From positions 186,001 through 250,000 of the forward strand of contig NZ_JBFWFX010000001.1 in assembly GCF_050286925.1 (NCBI RefSeq): a stretch of DNA of 64,000 nt, read 5' to 3'. Position numbers and translations under genes: made by a program. The DNA is from Caloranaerobacter sp050286925 (lineage in GTDB: Bacteria > Bacillota > Clostridia > Tissierellales > Thermohalobacteraceae). Below are positions 50,751 to 59,080 of this stretch, one piece after another. Positions within the stretch are counted from its first letter, which is position 1. Each line of letters starts with the position of its first letter. The notes under the pieces were generated by a model. It was not told the DNA's origin and ran no database searches. It was given only the letters and a program-made list of their open reading frames with translations.

Positions 50751-51080
50751 ATGTTAAACATAAACAAAATAATAGATCAAACTAACATACAAAAATTTAA
50801 ATCGAATACATTAGATTTAAAAAGAAAAATCGATAATACATGTATAAAAAAAGATGATAAAGAACTTATGAAAGTTTGTAAAGAATTTGAGTCCATATTT
50901 ACTCATATGCTTTTAAAACAAATGCGTTCAACTATTCCAGATGGAGGACTTATAGAAAAGACTGCAGCAAGAGAATTATTTGAAGATATGTATGACCAAG
51001 AGATAGCTAAATTAGTAAGTGAAAAAGGACAGGGAATAGGATTAGCAAAAATATTATATGATCAGTTAAAGAGGAAATAA
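50751..51080 (+). CDS. Rod-binding protein (FlgJ N-terminal domain-like)
   Basis: A 109-residue protein with the FlgJ N-terminal domain pattern: KVCKEFESIFTHMLLKQMRSTIPDGG near residue 43 and AARELFEDMYDQEIAKLVSEKGQGIGLAKILY to the end. It lacks the peptidoglycan hydrolase domain of enterobacterial FlgJ. It caps or assists rod assembly. It is cotranscribed with the rod genes and followed by a terminator. Confidence 0.9.
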   Translation: MLNINKIIDQTNIQKFKSNTLDLKRKIDNTCIKKDDKELMKVCKEFESIFTHMLLKQMRSTIPDGGLIEKTAARELFEDMYDQEIAKLVSEKGQGIGLAKILYDQLKRK

Positions 51081-51098
51081 TAATGATTTTTCCATATA

Positions 51099-51127
51099 AT
51101 AGGGAAGAAGAGTCTTCCCTATTTTTA
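51099..51127 (+). terminator. Terminator of the flagellar rod operon
   Basis: AATAGGGAAGA and TCTTCCCTATT with a 4-base loop, then TTTATA. Confidence 0.85.
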
Positions 51128-51190
51128 TATGTTCAGTAGAGTTTCATAATTCATTATGTTATAAACAAATAGCTATTAAGGAGGAATTCA

Positions 51191-52117
51191 ATGGACTTTA
51201 TGCTAGTTTTTAATCAAGTGTTAGTTCTATTCATTCTATTAATATTAGGCTTTATACTTAAGAAAATAAACATTATGACAGATGAATTAGGAAAAGGCCT
51301 ATCTACTCTCATAATATATGTAACTTTACCAGCATTAATCATTACATCTATGAACTATAAGTTTTCAAAAGATATATTAAGTAACAGTATAAAATTGCTC
51401 ATAATTGGAGTAATAGTTTATACCTTTATGATTATAGTTGGTATTGTATTTGTAAAGTTGCTGAAGATACAAGATATGCAAAAAGGAGTATATCTCTTTT
51501 TGATAATATTTTCAAATGTTGGATTTATGGGGTATCCTGTTGTTGAAGTGGCTTTTGGTAAAATTGGTGTATTTTATGCAGCAATATATAACCTTATTTT
51601 TAATATTCTCATATGGACATTAGGTGTAATATTGGTAAACCCAGAACATGAGAGGAAAATTAATTTAAAAGCATTAATAAATCCCGGAACAATTTCAATA
51701 GTTTTAGGCTTTACACTATTTATATTTTCTATAAAACTGCCAAAGCCAATATATATATCCTTACACAAATTAGGTGCATCAACGACCCCTATGGCTATGC
51801 TGGTAGTAGGTTCTCTATTAGGAGATGTAAAGTTTAAAGAAATATTCGGTAATGTTAAACTTTTTATAGTAGCCTTATTAAGACTTATAATAATACCTTT
51901 ATCGGTTCTGTTTGTATTAACAAGATTAAATTTACCATCAGTGGTTGCAGGTGTACCAGTTATCATCAGTAGTATGCCGGCAGCAGCAAATGCAGCAATA
52001 TTTGCAAGGAGATTTGATTCTGATTACCGATTAGCCTCACAGGGAGTGTTTTTAACTACATTAATAAGCATTGCAACAATACCATTTATTTTATTTATTT
52101 TAAATACAATTAAATAA
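51191..52117 (+). CDS. AEC-family transporter (auxin efflux carrier-like)
   Basis: A 308-residue membrane protein with about ten helices in two inverted halves, and the AEC features LPALIITSMNYKF near residue 50 and SMPAAANAAIFARRFDSDYRLASQGVFLTTL near 258. Bacterial members export or import carboxylates such as malate. AAGGAGGAA ribosome site. It stands alone; the substrate is unknown. Confidence 0.9.
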   Translation: MDFMLVFNQVLVLFILLILGFILKKINIMTDELGKGLSTLIIYVTLPALIITSMNYKFSKDILSNSIKLLIIGVIVYTFMIIVGIVFVKLLKIQDMQKGVYLFLIIFSNVGFMGYPVVEVAFGKIGVFYAAIYNLIFNILIWTLGVILVNPEHERKINLKALINPGTISIVLGFTLFIFSIKLPKPIYISLHKLGASTTPMAMLVVGSLLGDVKFKEIFGNVKLFIVALLRLIIIPLSVLFVLTRLNLPSVVAGVPVIISSMPAAANAAIFARRFDSDYRLASQGVFLTTLISIATIPFILFILNTIK

Positions 52118-52287
52118 TTCAGATTTAAATTTATATTATTTACTGCTAAAAAATTATGTTATAATTAATATAACAAAATTTTCAATTTAGATAAATTAAG
52201 GTAAATTTTGCTAATTAATTTTTTAAAAATATAAGATTTTATTATCATTTCCTGTGGGTTATAACAAGGTAAATGTGGGGTGTTTTT

Positions 52288-52773
52288 ATGGAAGAGTTGT
52301 TAAGAGAGATTTTAAATGAGATTGGTTCTTTAAAGGACCAGGTTACATCAATGAACGGCAGAATCACATCGATGGAAGGCAAGATTACGTCGATGGAAGG
52401 CAAGATTACATCGATGGAAGGCAGGATTAATTCTATTGAAACAGAAGTGAAAGCGACTAGACAAGATATTAAGGAATTAGACGGCAGGGTAACGAAACTA
52501 GACGATAAAGTAACGAAATTAGACGGCAGGGTTGTTGAATTAGATAATGGCATGGCTAAATTAGAAGATAAGTTTGTTAAGTTAGAAGATAGAATCGTTA
52601 GAGAACACGAAGTAACCAGAGAAGAACTTAAACAAGAGATAGAATATGTGTATAATGAATTAGAAAATGTTCGAGATGACTTAAAATTTGAAATAAATAA
52701 TTTGACTAAAAAAATAATTCAAACTGACAATGAGTTCATAAAGTTTAAAAGAAGTTTTAGAAATATAAAATAA
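52288..52773 (+). CDS. Coiled-coil protein with seven-residue tandem repeats
   Basis: 161 residues, almost wholly a coiled coil. Residues ~20-50 consist of consecutive seven-residue units of ITSMEGK type, followed by LDGRVTK/LDDKVTK units. At DNA level the first four units are 21-bp direct repeats (52357-52440). No signal peptide or membrane segment. Resembles the small coiled-coil proteins common in Firmicutes; function unknown. GGGGTG ribosome site, a little distant from ATG 52288. Confidence 0.75.
   Translation: MEELLREILNEIGSLKDQVTSMNGRITSMEGKITSMEGKITSMEGRINSIETEVKATRQDIKELDGRVTKLDDKVTKLDGRVVELDNGMAKLEDKFVKLEDRIVREHEVTREELKQEIEYVYNELENVRDDLKFEINNLTKKIIQTDNEFIKFKRSFRNIK
52357..52440 (+). 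repeat. Four 21-bp tandem repeats inside the coiled-coil gene
   Basis: Units GGCAAGATTACATCGATGGA plus one base, at 52357, 52378, 52399 and 52420. The period equals seven codons, so changes in copy number keep the frame and the heptad register. Confidence 0.85.
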
Positions 52774-52787
52774 TAATTTAAATTAGT

Positions 52788-52816
52788 GGTGGGACGGTTA
52801 TTCCGTCCTATTTTTA
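52788..52816 (+). terminator. Terminator after the coiled-coil gene
   Basis: GGGACGG and CCGTCC pair around TTATT, followed by TATTTTT. Confidence 0.85.
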
Positions 52817-52963
52817 TAATTAATATTAAATTTATGGATAATTTTAAAAATAATGTTTAGTATGAAAAGGAGGTTGATTAACAGTTAAAAAATATTTATA
52901 AAAATTTATAAAAATCTCAAAATTTTTATAAGTTTATATTATAATTATTTTGAGGTGATGAAA

Positions 52964-53566
52964 TTGAAATATTATACCATAGGAGAATTTGCTAAATTAA
53001 TTGGTAAAACACAGCAAACTTTAAGAAATTGGGATAAATCAGGGAAATTAAAACCTTCTTTTATTACAGAAGGTGGACACAGAATGTATAGCCAAGAACA
53101 ATTAAATTCAATTTTAGGTATTAATCCTAAAAAAAGAATAACAGTTGGTTATTGTAGAGTATCAAGTAATAAACAAAAAGATGATTTAGAAAGACAAGTG
53201 CAGTATGTTCGTGAATATATGATAGCAAAAGGATATCAATTTGAAATAATAACTGATATTGGAAGTGGAATAAATTACAACAAAAAAGGATTGATAAAAT
53301 TAATTGATATGATTACTAATTCAGAAGTTGATAAGATAGTTATTTTATATAAAGACAGATTAGTTAGATTTGGATTTGAATTAATAGAAAATCTATGCAA
53401 AAAATATGGCACTACTATAGAAATTATTGATAATACACCTAAGACAGATGAACAAGAACTTGCCAGTGATATGATACAAATAATAACAGTATTTTCAGCG
53501 AAACTTCAAGGAAAAAGAGCTAATAAGCTTAAGAAAATAATTAAGGAGCTAAAAGAAAATGAGTAA
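52964..53566 (+). CDS. tnpA: IS607-family serine recombinase TnpA
   Basis: A 200-residue protein with an N-terminal MerR-like helix-turn-helix (YYTIGEFAKLIGKTQQTLRNWDKSGKL) and a serine recombinase domain: catalytic Ser in GYCRVSSNKQKDDLERQ near residue 66 and KDRLVRFGFELIE near 130. This reversed order (DNA binding first) is typical of IS607. TTG 52964 is preceded by GAGGTGATG; the ATG at 52958 is inside that site. It overlaps tnpB by 8 bases. Confidence 0.93.
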   Translation: MKYYTIGEFAKLIGKTQQTLRNWDKSGKLKPSFITEGGHRMYSQEQLNSILGINPKKRITVGYCRVSSNKQKDDLERQVQYVREYMIAKGYQFEIITDIGSGINYNKKGLIKLIDMITNSEVDKIVILYKDRLVRFGFELIENLCKKYGTTIEIIDNTPKTDEQELASDMIQIITVFSAKLQGKRANKLKKIIKELKENE

Positions 53567-54995
53567 GACAAAAGACAAAAATGTAAGAACATATAAAATG
53601 AGAATAAAAGATAAAAAATTCAAATCCAAAGTTATAGATTATATCTATAAATATAGGCATTTTGAAAATATGTATATAATACTACTTCATCAAGACTACA
53701 AACAAGATATTGGGGATTTTAAATTATTAACTAATTATGAAGTAATGAGAGCATTATTTAGAGGAACTACTCCTAAAAAGTTAGAAGAAAAACTGATTTA
53801 TATTAGACAAAAGTATAAAAATCATCAGATAATGAATGATTTAATAAAACTATCAAAAGACCTTAAAATTCATAATCTAGTAGAAATAATGAAAAGAGTA
53901 AAATCACAATATAAAGGATATTTCACAAAAATAAAAAATGGAGATTATAAAGCAAGACCACCTAAACCTAAGAAGTTGTCTAAATTAACAAACTATACAA
54001 TTCCATTAGATAGTTATAAAGGATTTTCATTAAAAAGAAAAAATCAGCTTGGAATTAATTTAAATGACAAAATGTATAGATTATATGTTAATCACAAGTA
54101 TTTAAAACAAATAGTAGGAGATTTATCTAAAATCAATACAGTACACCTTAATTTTTCAAATAGTGAATTATATTTACTTTTCATATATGAGAAAGAAGAA
54201 AAAGAATTTAAAGAAAAACCTTATAAATGTGCAGGGATAGATATAGGAATAAACAATCTTTTAAGCATATATATAGACGATAAAGATACACCAAGTTTAA
54301 TAATAGATGGTAAAAAATACAAAACATATAATGCTAACTTTAATAGGTTTATAGCAAAATTAAACAGAGAAATATCGACTATAAAAGATAAAAACAGAAA
54401 AAGGTATTTAGAAAAATATAGAACATATCTTTATGAAAAGAGAAACAGATACTTTTACGACCAATTTCACAAAATCAGTAAAAGAGTATTAGAATATCTA
54501 GAAAAGTATGATGTAACTGAACTTGCTATATCAAAAAATCTAGCTAGTCTTAAAAATAATAGTAAGTGCAATCTTAATAAATCTATCAAGCAAGATTTTA
54601 TACAAATTCCTTTTATTAAACTTTTAAGTTATATTGCTTATAAATCAAAAGATTATGGAATTAAAGTAATTGAAGTTGATGAAAGTTATACTTCAAAGAC
54701 AAGTTCACTTACAGAAAATATAAAAGTAATGCAAGAATTATCCCAATACAACCTTGACTTAACTAATGCGTTAGGTGGAAAGCGTGTTAAGCGAGGTTTG
54801 TTTAAAGATAAAGTTATTAATAAAATTATCAATGCTGATTTAAACGGTGCAAGGAATATATGTATATTAGGCAATAAAAAAGCACAGCAAAATTATAAAA
54901 CAGGAGGTGGAAACCGTTGGCTTATGAAAAAGCTGTGCAATCCTATTAAAGTAGAAAGCGACTTCGAGTTATGTAGGTTAATAAAATCTGCATAA
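53559..54995 (+). CDS. tnpB: TnpB-family RNA-guided endonuclease
   Basis: A 478-residue protein with an N-terminal helical region, then a split RuvC domain: GIDIGINNLLSIYID (first Asp, near residue 226), ELAISKN (Glu, near 327) and NADLNGARNI (last Asp, near 431), all catalytic residues kept. The usual CxxC zinc ribbon between the last two motifs is absent, replaced by GKRVKRGLFK. It probably cuts the empty site under guidance of an RNA from the element's right end, promoting its retention. The C-terminus ends within the predicted guide-RNA scaffold. Confidence 0.92.
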   Translation: MSKTKDKNVRTYKMRIKDKKFKSKVIDYIYKYRHFENMYIILLHQDYKQDIGDFKLLTNYEVMRALFRGTTPKKLEEKLIYIRQKYKNHQIMNDLIKLSKDLKIHNLVEIMKRVKSQYKGYFTKIKNGDYKARPPKPKKLSKLTNYTIPLDSYKGFSLKRKNQLGINLNDKMYRLYVNHKYLKQIVGDLSKINTVHLNFSNSELYLLFIYEKEEKEFKEKPYKCAGIDIGINNLLSIYIDDKDTPSLIIDGKKYKTYNANFNRFIAKLNREISTIKDKNRKRYLEKYRTYLYEKRNRYFYDQFHKISKRVLEYLEKYDVTELAISKNLASLKNNSKCNLNKSIKQDFIQIPFIKLLSYIAYKSKDYGIKVIEVDESYTSKTSSLTENIKVMQELSQYNLDLTNALGGKRVKRGLFKDKVINKIINADLNGARNICILGNKKAQQNYKTGGGNRWLMKKLCNPIKVESDFELCRLIKSA

Positions 54996-55083
54996 TAGAA
55001 GTATCGGATAAGACCTATAAATCTACAAAAATTTATAGGTATGCGTTGCTTTCTATAAGTTTTTTATAGATATAAGTCAACGG
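54914..55083 (+). ncRNA. Predicted TnpB guide RNA (omega/reRNA) scaffold
   Basis: In TnpB elements the guide RNA overlaps the tnpB 3' end and the right end, with the guide read from flanking DNA. Here CCGTTGGCTTAT (54914-54925) can pair with ATAAGTCAACGG (55072-55083), with one G-U pair that becomes G-C in the relic at 26559-26618. Inner hairpins include CCTATAAAT/ATTTATAGG. The guide would begin at 55084 (TATTATCATGAAGG), matching the start of pcp. The exact 5' end is unknown. Confidence 0.55.
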
Positions 55084-55090
55084 TATTATC

Positions 55091-55732
55091 ATGAAGGTTG
55101 TAGTGACAGGTTTTGAACCATTTGGAGGGGAAGAAATAAATCCTGCATTAGAAGCGGTTAAAAAACTTGATGATGAGATTGCAGGTGCAAAAATCATAAA
55201 AGTAGAGTTACCTACTGTGTTTAGGAAATCTATAGAAAAACTTGAAAAGATAATAGAAAACGAAAAACCTGATATAACAATATGTGTTGGTCAAGCAGGA
55301 GGGAGATTTGATATTACAATAGAAAGAGTAGCTATTAACATTGATGATGCTAGGATACCTGATAATGAAGGCAACCAGCCAATTGATGAACCAATTTTTT
55401 TAGATGGTTTAAATGCATATTTTGCCAAACTTCCTATAAAAGCTATGGTAAAAGAATTAAGAGAAAATAAAATTCCGGCATCTGTATCAAATAGTGCTGG
55501 GACATTTGTATGTAATCATATTATGTATGGGCTTTTGTATCTCATTGATAAGAAATATCCAGATATGAGAGGTGGATTTATACATGTGCCTTTCATACCT
55601 AAACAGGTTATAAATAAAAAAAATACTCCTAGCATGTCATTAGATAATATAACAGAGGGCCTTAGACTTGCTATAAAAGCGGCTATAGAAAATAAAGAGG
55701 ACATAAAAGAAATAGGAGGTAAGATTTGTTAA
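55091..55732 (+). CDS. pcp: Pyrrolidone-carboxylate peptidase
   Basis: A 213-residue cysteine peptidase with GFEPFGGEEINPA at the start, the Glu motif GRFDITIERVAINIDDARIPDN near residue 78, catalytic Cys in SNSAGTFVCNHIMYGLLY near 142, and His in GGFIHVPFIP near 166. It removes N-terminal pyroglutamate. There is no ribosome site before the ATG because the IS607-type element separates it from AAAAGGAGG by 2.2 kb; translation may be reduced or depend on transcription from the element. Confidence 0.93.
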   Translation: MKVVVTGFEPFGGEEINPALEAVKKLDDEIAGAKIIKVELPTVFRKSIEKLEKIIENEKPDITICVGQAGGRFDITIERVAINIDDARIPDNEGNQPIDEPIFLDGLNAYFAKLPIKAMVKELRENKIPASVSNSAGTFVCNHIMYGLLYLIDKKYPDMRGGFIHVPFIPKQVINKKNTPSMSLDNITEGLRLAIKAAIENKEDIKEIGGKIC

Positions 55733-55750
55733 AAAACAGTTAGATTATAT

Positions 55751-55780
55751 TTGAATAATCGCAATAAATACATATATAAT
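55751..55780 (+). promoter_or_regulatory. Promoter candidate of the nagA gene
   Basis: TTGAAT and TATAAT with an 18-bp spacer, about 185 bp before nagA. A five-codon frame with its own ribosome site (TTGAGTGATATAATTTAA near 55872) lies between and may be a remnant. Confidence 0.45.
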
Positions 55781-55965
55781 ATAAACACAAATTGATATAT
55801 ACAACATAACAATGATACAAATGTATAACAACTAAATAAAACTTTAGTATAAAGGAAGGTTGAGGAGAATTTGAGTGATATAATTTAATAAGTTATAAAT
55901 GCTTTTTAAGAATGGTGGATTAGCTTGCTACTATGTCGTTTTGCCCAGAAGAAAGGACGATAAAT

Positions 55966-57120
55966 ATGAAAAAAATATATGGTCTTATCAATGGGAAAAT
56001 AATACAAGAAGACTCAATCGTAGAGAACAAAGTATTAATATTTAACAAAAAGATAATTGATATTTTGGATTTACAAGAAATACATAGATACAAAAATATA
56101 GAATTAATAGATGTTAAAGGGAATTTTATATCGCCAGGTTTTATTGATATTCACATACATGGTGCTGGTGGAAGTGATGTTATGGATGGTACTATAGAGT
56201 CTATAATAAACATTAGTAGCACTATAGCAAAAACTGGAGTTACAAGTTTCTTACCAACTACAATGACTATGGATAGAGATACTATATATAGAGCACTAAG
56301 CACAGTAAGACAAGCTATTTATCTAGATATTCAAGGAGCAAAAGTGTTAGGAGTGCATATGGAAGGACCTTTTATAAACGAAAAATATAAAGGTGCTCAA
56401 AATGCAAAACATATTTTAAAGCCTGATTTCGAGTTTGTTGAAGAATATTTAAATATTATTAAAATAATTACACTAGCACCGGAAATGGATGAAGAGTATA
56501 AATTTTTACGCAAAATAAAGGATTATAGTAACATAACTCTTTCTATTGGTCATTCTAATGCAACTTATGATGAGGCAAAAAAAGCTATCAAAAGTGGAAT
56601 AAAACACGCTACACATCTTTTTAATGCAATGACTCCTATGCACCACAGGGATCCAGGAATAGTAGGGGCAGTTTTAAGAAGTGATATTACATGTGAATTA
56701 ATAGCAGATAAAATTCATGTGCATCCAGCTATCTTTCAATTGCTTATAGACATAAAAGGTATAAAAAACTTAGTCCTTATAACTGATTCTATGAGAGCCG
56801 GATGCATGAAAGATGGTATATATGAACTAGGAGGTCAAAAAGTTATAGTAAAGAATAGATCAGCAAGATTAGAAGATAATACTCTAGCTGGAAGTGTATT
56901 AACGTTAAATAAAGCAGTAAAAAACATATTAGAAAATACCAGCATTAAATTGCATGAAGCTATTAGGTTAGTTACATTAAATCCAGCCAGAGTAATAGGG
57001 ATAGATAAAAATAAAGGTAGTCTTAACATAGGTAAAGATGCAGACATAACAATCTTTGATCAAGATTTAAACATATACTTTACAGTTGTAGAAGGCAATG
57101 TAGTATTCAATAAATTTTAA
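55966..57120 (+). CDS. nagA: N-acetylglucosamine-6-phosphate deacetylase
   Basis: A 384-residue metal-dependent hydrolase with PGFIDIHIHGAGGSDVMDG near residue 55, HMEGPFINEKYKGAQN near 130, GHSNATYDEA near 192, HLFNAMTPMHHRDPGIVGAVL near 215 and catalytic Asp in LITDSMRAGC near 275. It converts GlcNAc-6-P to GlcN-6-P, recycling amino sugars. GAAAGGACG precedes ATG 55966. nagB is not adjacent; ptsI follows, fitting PTS uptake of GlcNAc. Confidence 0.95.
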   Translation: MKKIYGLINGKIIQEDSIVENKVLIFNKKIIDILDLQEIHRYKNIELIDVKGNFISPGFIDIHIHGAGGSDVMDGTIESIINISSTIAKTGVTSFLPTTMTMDRDTIYRALSTVRQAIYLDIQGAKVLGVHMEGPFINEKYKGAQNAKHILKPDFEFVEEYLNIIKIITLAPEMDEEYKFLRKIKDYSNITLSIGHSNATYDEAKKAIKSGIKHATHLFNAMTPMHHRDPGIVGAVLRSDITCELIADKIHVHPAIFQLLIDIKGIKNLVLITDSMRAGCMKDGIYELGGQKVIVKNRSARLEDNTLAGSVLTLNKAVKNILENTSIKLHEAIRLVTLNPARVIGIDKNKGSLNIGKDADITIFDQDLNIYFTVVEGNVVFNKF

Positions 57121-57236
57121 TATTTAGATAGCAAAAATGTATATAAGTACCTAGAAAGGTACGAAAAGGGGGATAATAATCGCAAAAGATGATGAATATT
57201 ATGGTCTGCCAATTTAAAAACAGGAGGCATAAAAAC

Positions 57237-58946
57237 ATGAAAGGTATAGCAGCTTCACCGGGAATAGCCATAGGAAAAGTACTGATAAAAAAAGATGCTC
57301 AAGTAAAAATAGAAAAAAAGAATATAGACAGTATAGAAGACGAAATAAAAAGACTAAACAAAGCAAGAGAAATAAGCAAACAACAAATAGATGCCCTATA
57401 CCAGCATGCACTTAAGAACATAGGGCAAGAAGAAGCAAAAATATTCGAAGCACACATAATGATACTAGACGATCCCGAATACTTTGGACAAGTAGAACAA
57501 AAAATAAAAACAGAAAAAGTAAATGCAGAACATGCACTAAAAGAAATAACAGATGCATTTATAGAAATATTTCAAAACATGGGCAACGAATACATGAAAG
57601 AAAGAGTTTTAGACATAAAAGACGTATCAAACAGAGTAATAAGAGAATTATTAGGGATACAAACAATAGACTTATCAAAACTAGACGAAGAAGTAATAAT
57701 AGTAGCCGAGGACTTAACCCCATCAGACACAGCACAAATGGATAAAGAAAAGGTACTAGGATTCATCACAGAAACAGGAGGAAGAACATCTCATTCAGCA
57801 ATAATGGCAAGGACACTAGAATTGCCAGCAGTAGTAGGAGTAGAAGGAATAATAGCAAACGTCAAAAATGGAGACGTAATAATATTCGATGGAGACGAAG
57901 GGAATATAATAATAAATCCAGACAAAGAAACACTAAAACAATACAAAAACAAAAAAGAAAAATACGAACAATTCAAAAATAAACTTAAACAGTTAAAAGG
58001 AAAAGAAAGCATAACAAAAGACAGATTTAAAGTAGAGATAGTAGCAAACATAGGAACACCAAAAGACATAGAAGGAGTAATCAGAAATGATGCAGAAGGA
58101 GTAGGACTATACAGAACAGAATTTCTATACATGGACAGAAAAAACTTACCAACAGAAGAAGAACAATTTATTGCATACAAAGAAGTAGCAGAAAAGTTAA
58201 AAGGAAAACCAGTAGTAATAAGGACACTAGACATAGGAGGAGACAAAGATCTGCCATATTTAGAATTACCAGAGGAGATGAATCCATTTCTGGGATACAG
58301 AGCAATAAGACTTTGCCTAGACAGAACAGAAATATTTAAAACCCAATTAAGAGCACTACTTAGAGCAAGCGCATATGGGAACATAAAAATAATGTTTCCA
58401 ATGATATCAAGCATACAAGAATTAAGAAAAGCAAAACAAATACTAAAAGAAGTAAAAGAAGATCTTAGAAGAGAAAATATAAAATTTAACGAAAAAATAG
58501 AAGTAGGAATGATGATAGAAATACCATCAGCAGCAATAATGTCGGACATATTTGCAAAAGAAGTAGACTTTTTCAGTATAGGAACAAACGATTTAATTCA
58601 ATACATAACAGCAGTAGACAGAGGGAACAGAAAAATATCACACCTATATAGTCAATACCATCCAGCACTATTAAGACTTATAAAACAAGTAATAGACAAT
58701 GGACACAAAGAAGGAATATGGGTAGGGATGTGTGGAGAAGCAGCAGGAGATCCAAAACTAATACCAATACTAATAGGAATGGGACTAGACGAATTCAGCA
58801 TGAGTCCGATATCAATATTAAGAGCAAGGTGGATAATAACAAACATAGAACAAAAAGAGATGAAAAAACTAGCACAGCAGGTAATAAACTTATCAACAGC
58901 AGAAGAAGTAGAAAAGTTTATAGATGAGAATATTAGGATAGAATAA
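57237..58946 (+). CDS. ptsI: Phosphoenolpyruvate-protein phosphotransferase (PTS Enzyme I)
   Basis: A 569-residue protein with phospho-acceptor His in TGGRTSHSAIMARTLELP near residue 187, the PEP-site motif EGVGLYRTEFLYMDR near 290 and the C-terminal Cys motif GMCGEAAGDP near 500. It transfers phosphate from PEP to HPr. ATG 57237 with CAGGAGG is preferred over upstream starts. Codon choice is unusual: Leu CTA, Asp GAC, Asn AAC and A-ending codons dominate, unlike its neighbours. ptsH is not in the window. Confidence 0.95.
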   Translation: MKGIAASPGIAIGKVLIKKDAQVKIEKKNIDSIEDEIKRLNKAREISKQQIDALYQHALKNIGQEEAKIFEAHIMILDDPEYFGQVEQKIKTEKVNAEHALKEITDAFIEIFQNMGNEYMKERVLDIKDVSNRVIRELLGIQTIDLSKLDEEVIIVAEDLTPSDTAQMDKEKVLGFITETGGRTSHSAIMARTLELPAVVGVEGIIANVKNGDVIIFDGDEGNIIINPDKETLKQYKNKKEKYEQFKNKLKQLKGKESITKDRFKVEIVANIGTPKDIEGVIRNDAEGVGLYRTEFLYMDRKNLPTEEEQFIAYKEVAEKLKGKPVVIRTLDIGGDKDLPYLELPEEMNPFLGYRAIRLCLDRTEIFKTQLRALLRASAYGNIKIMFPMISSIQELRKAKQILKEVKEDLRRENIKFNEKIEVGMMIEIPSAAIMSDIFAKEVDFFSIGTNDLIQYITAVDRGNRKISHLYSQYHPALLRLIKQVIDNGHKEGIWVGMCGEAAGDPKLIPILIGMGLDEFSMSPISILRARWIITNIEQKEMKKLAQQVINLSTAEEVEKFIDENIRIE

Positions 58947-58973
58947 AGGGACGGATAATCCGTCCTTATTTTT
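58947..58973 (+). terminator. Terminator after ptsI
   Basis: AGGGACGGA and TCCGTCCTT pair around TAA, followed by ATTTTTG. Confidence 0.88.
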
Positions 58974-59000
58974 GTTTCAAAAAATTAACGAATAAAAATA

Positions 59001-59029
59001 TTGACCATTGGTCATTTTAATAGTATACT
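59001..59029 (+). promoter_or_regulatory. Promoter of the tetR-RND operon, overlapped by operator 1
   Basis: TTGACC and TATACT with a 17-bp spacer. The -35 box is part of the palindrome TGACCATTGGTCA (59002-59014). Confidence 0.75.
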
Positions 59030-59058
59030 TAAAGCATAAAAAAATGACCAATGGTCAT
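59002..59058 (+). promoter_or_regulatory. Twin TetR-type operators
   Basis: TGACCATTGGTCA at 59002-59014 and TGACCAATGGTCA at 59046-59058, 44 bp apart. Each is a 13-bp palindrome; one covers the -35 box, the other lies downstream of the transcript start. The adjacent tetR product is the probable ligand. Confidence 0.8.
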
Positions 59059-59080
59059 AAATTTTTGAGAGGAGAGTTGT

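Larger units (their letters stand above)
52874..55083 (+). mobile_element. IS607-type insertion element (tnpA serine recombinase plus tnpB)
   Basis: Boundaries are inferred from two GG dinucleotides (52872-52873 left, 55082-55083 right), the known IS607 target. The left end has AT-rich repeats (ATAAAAATTTATAAAAAT); the right end has a hairpin (CCTATAAAT with ATTTATAGG) and ends in AAGTCAACGG. Joining the flanks gives AAAAGGAGG-TATTATC-ATG, a perfect ribosome site for pcp, which strongly supports these ends. There is no target duplication, as expected for IS607. Confidence 0.85.

Noticed and set aside
52357..52440. Possible CRISPR or minisatellite
   Set aside because: The repeats are in frame inside a coiled-coil gene and code for heptads.
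57791..58549. 252-residue minus-strand frame
   Set aside because: Antisense shadow of ptsI, a consequence of its unusual codon choice; no ribosome site or family match.
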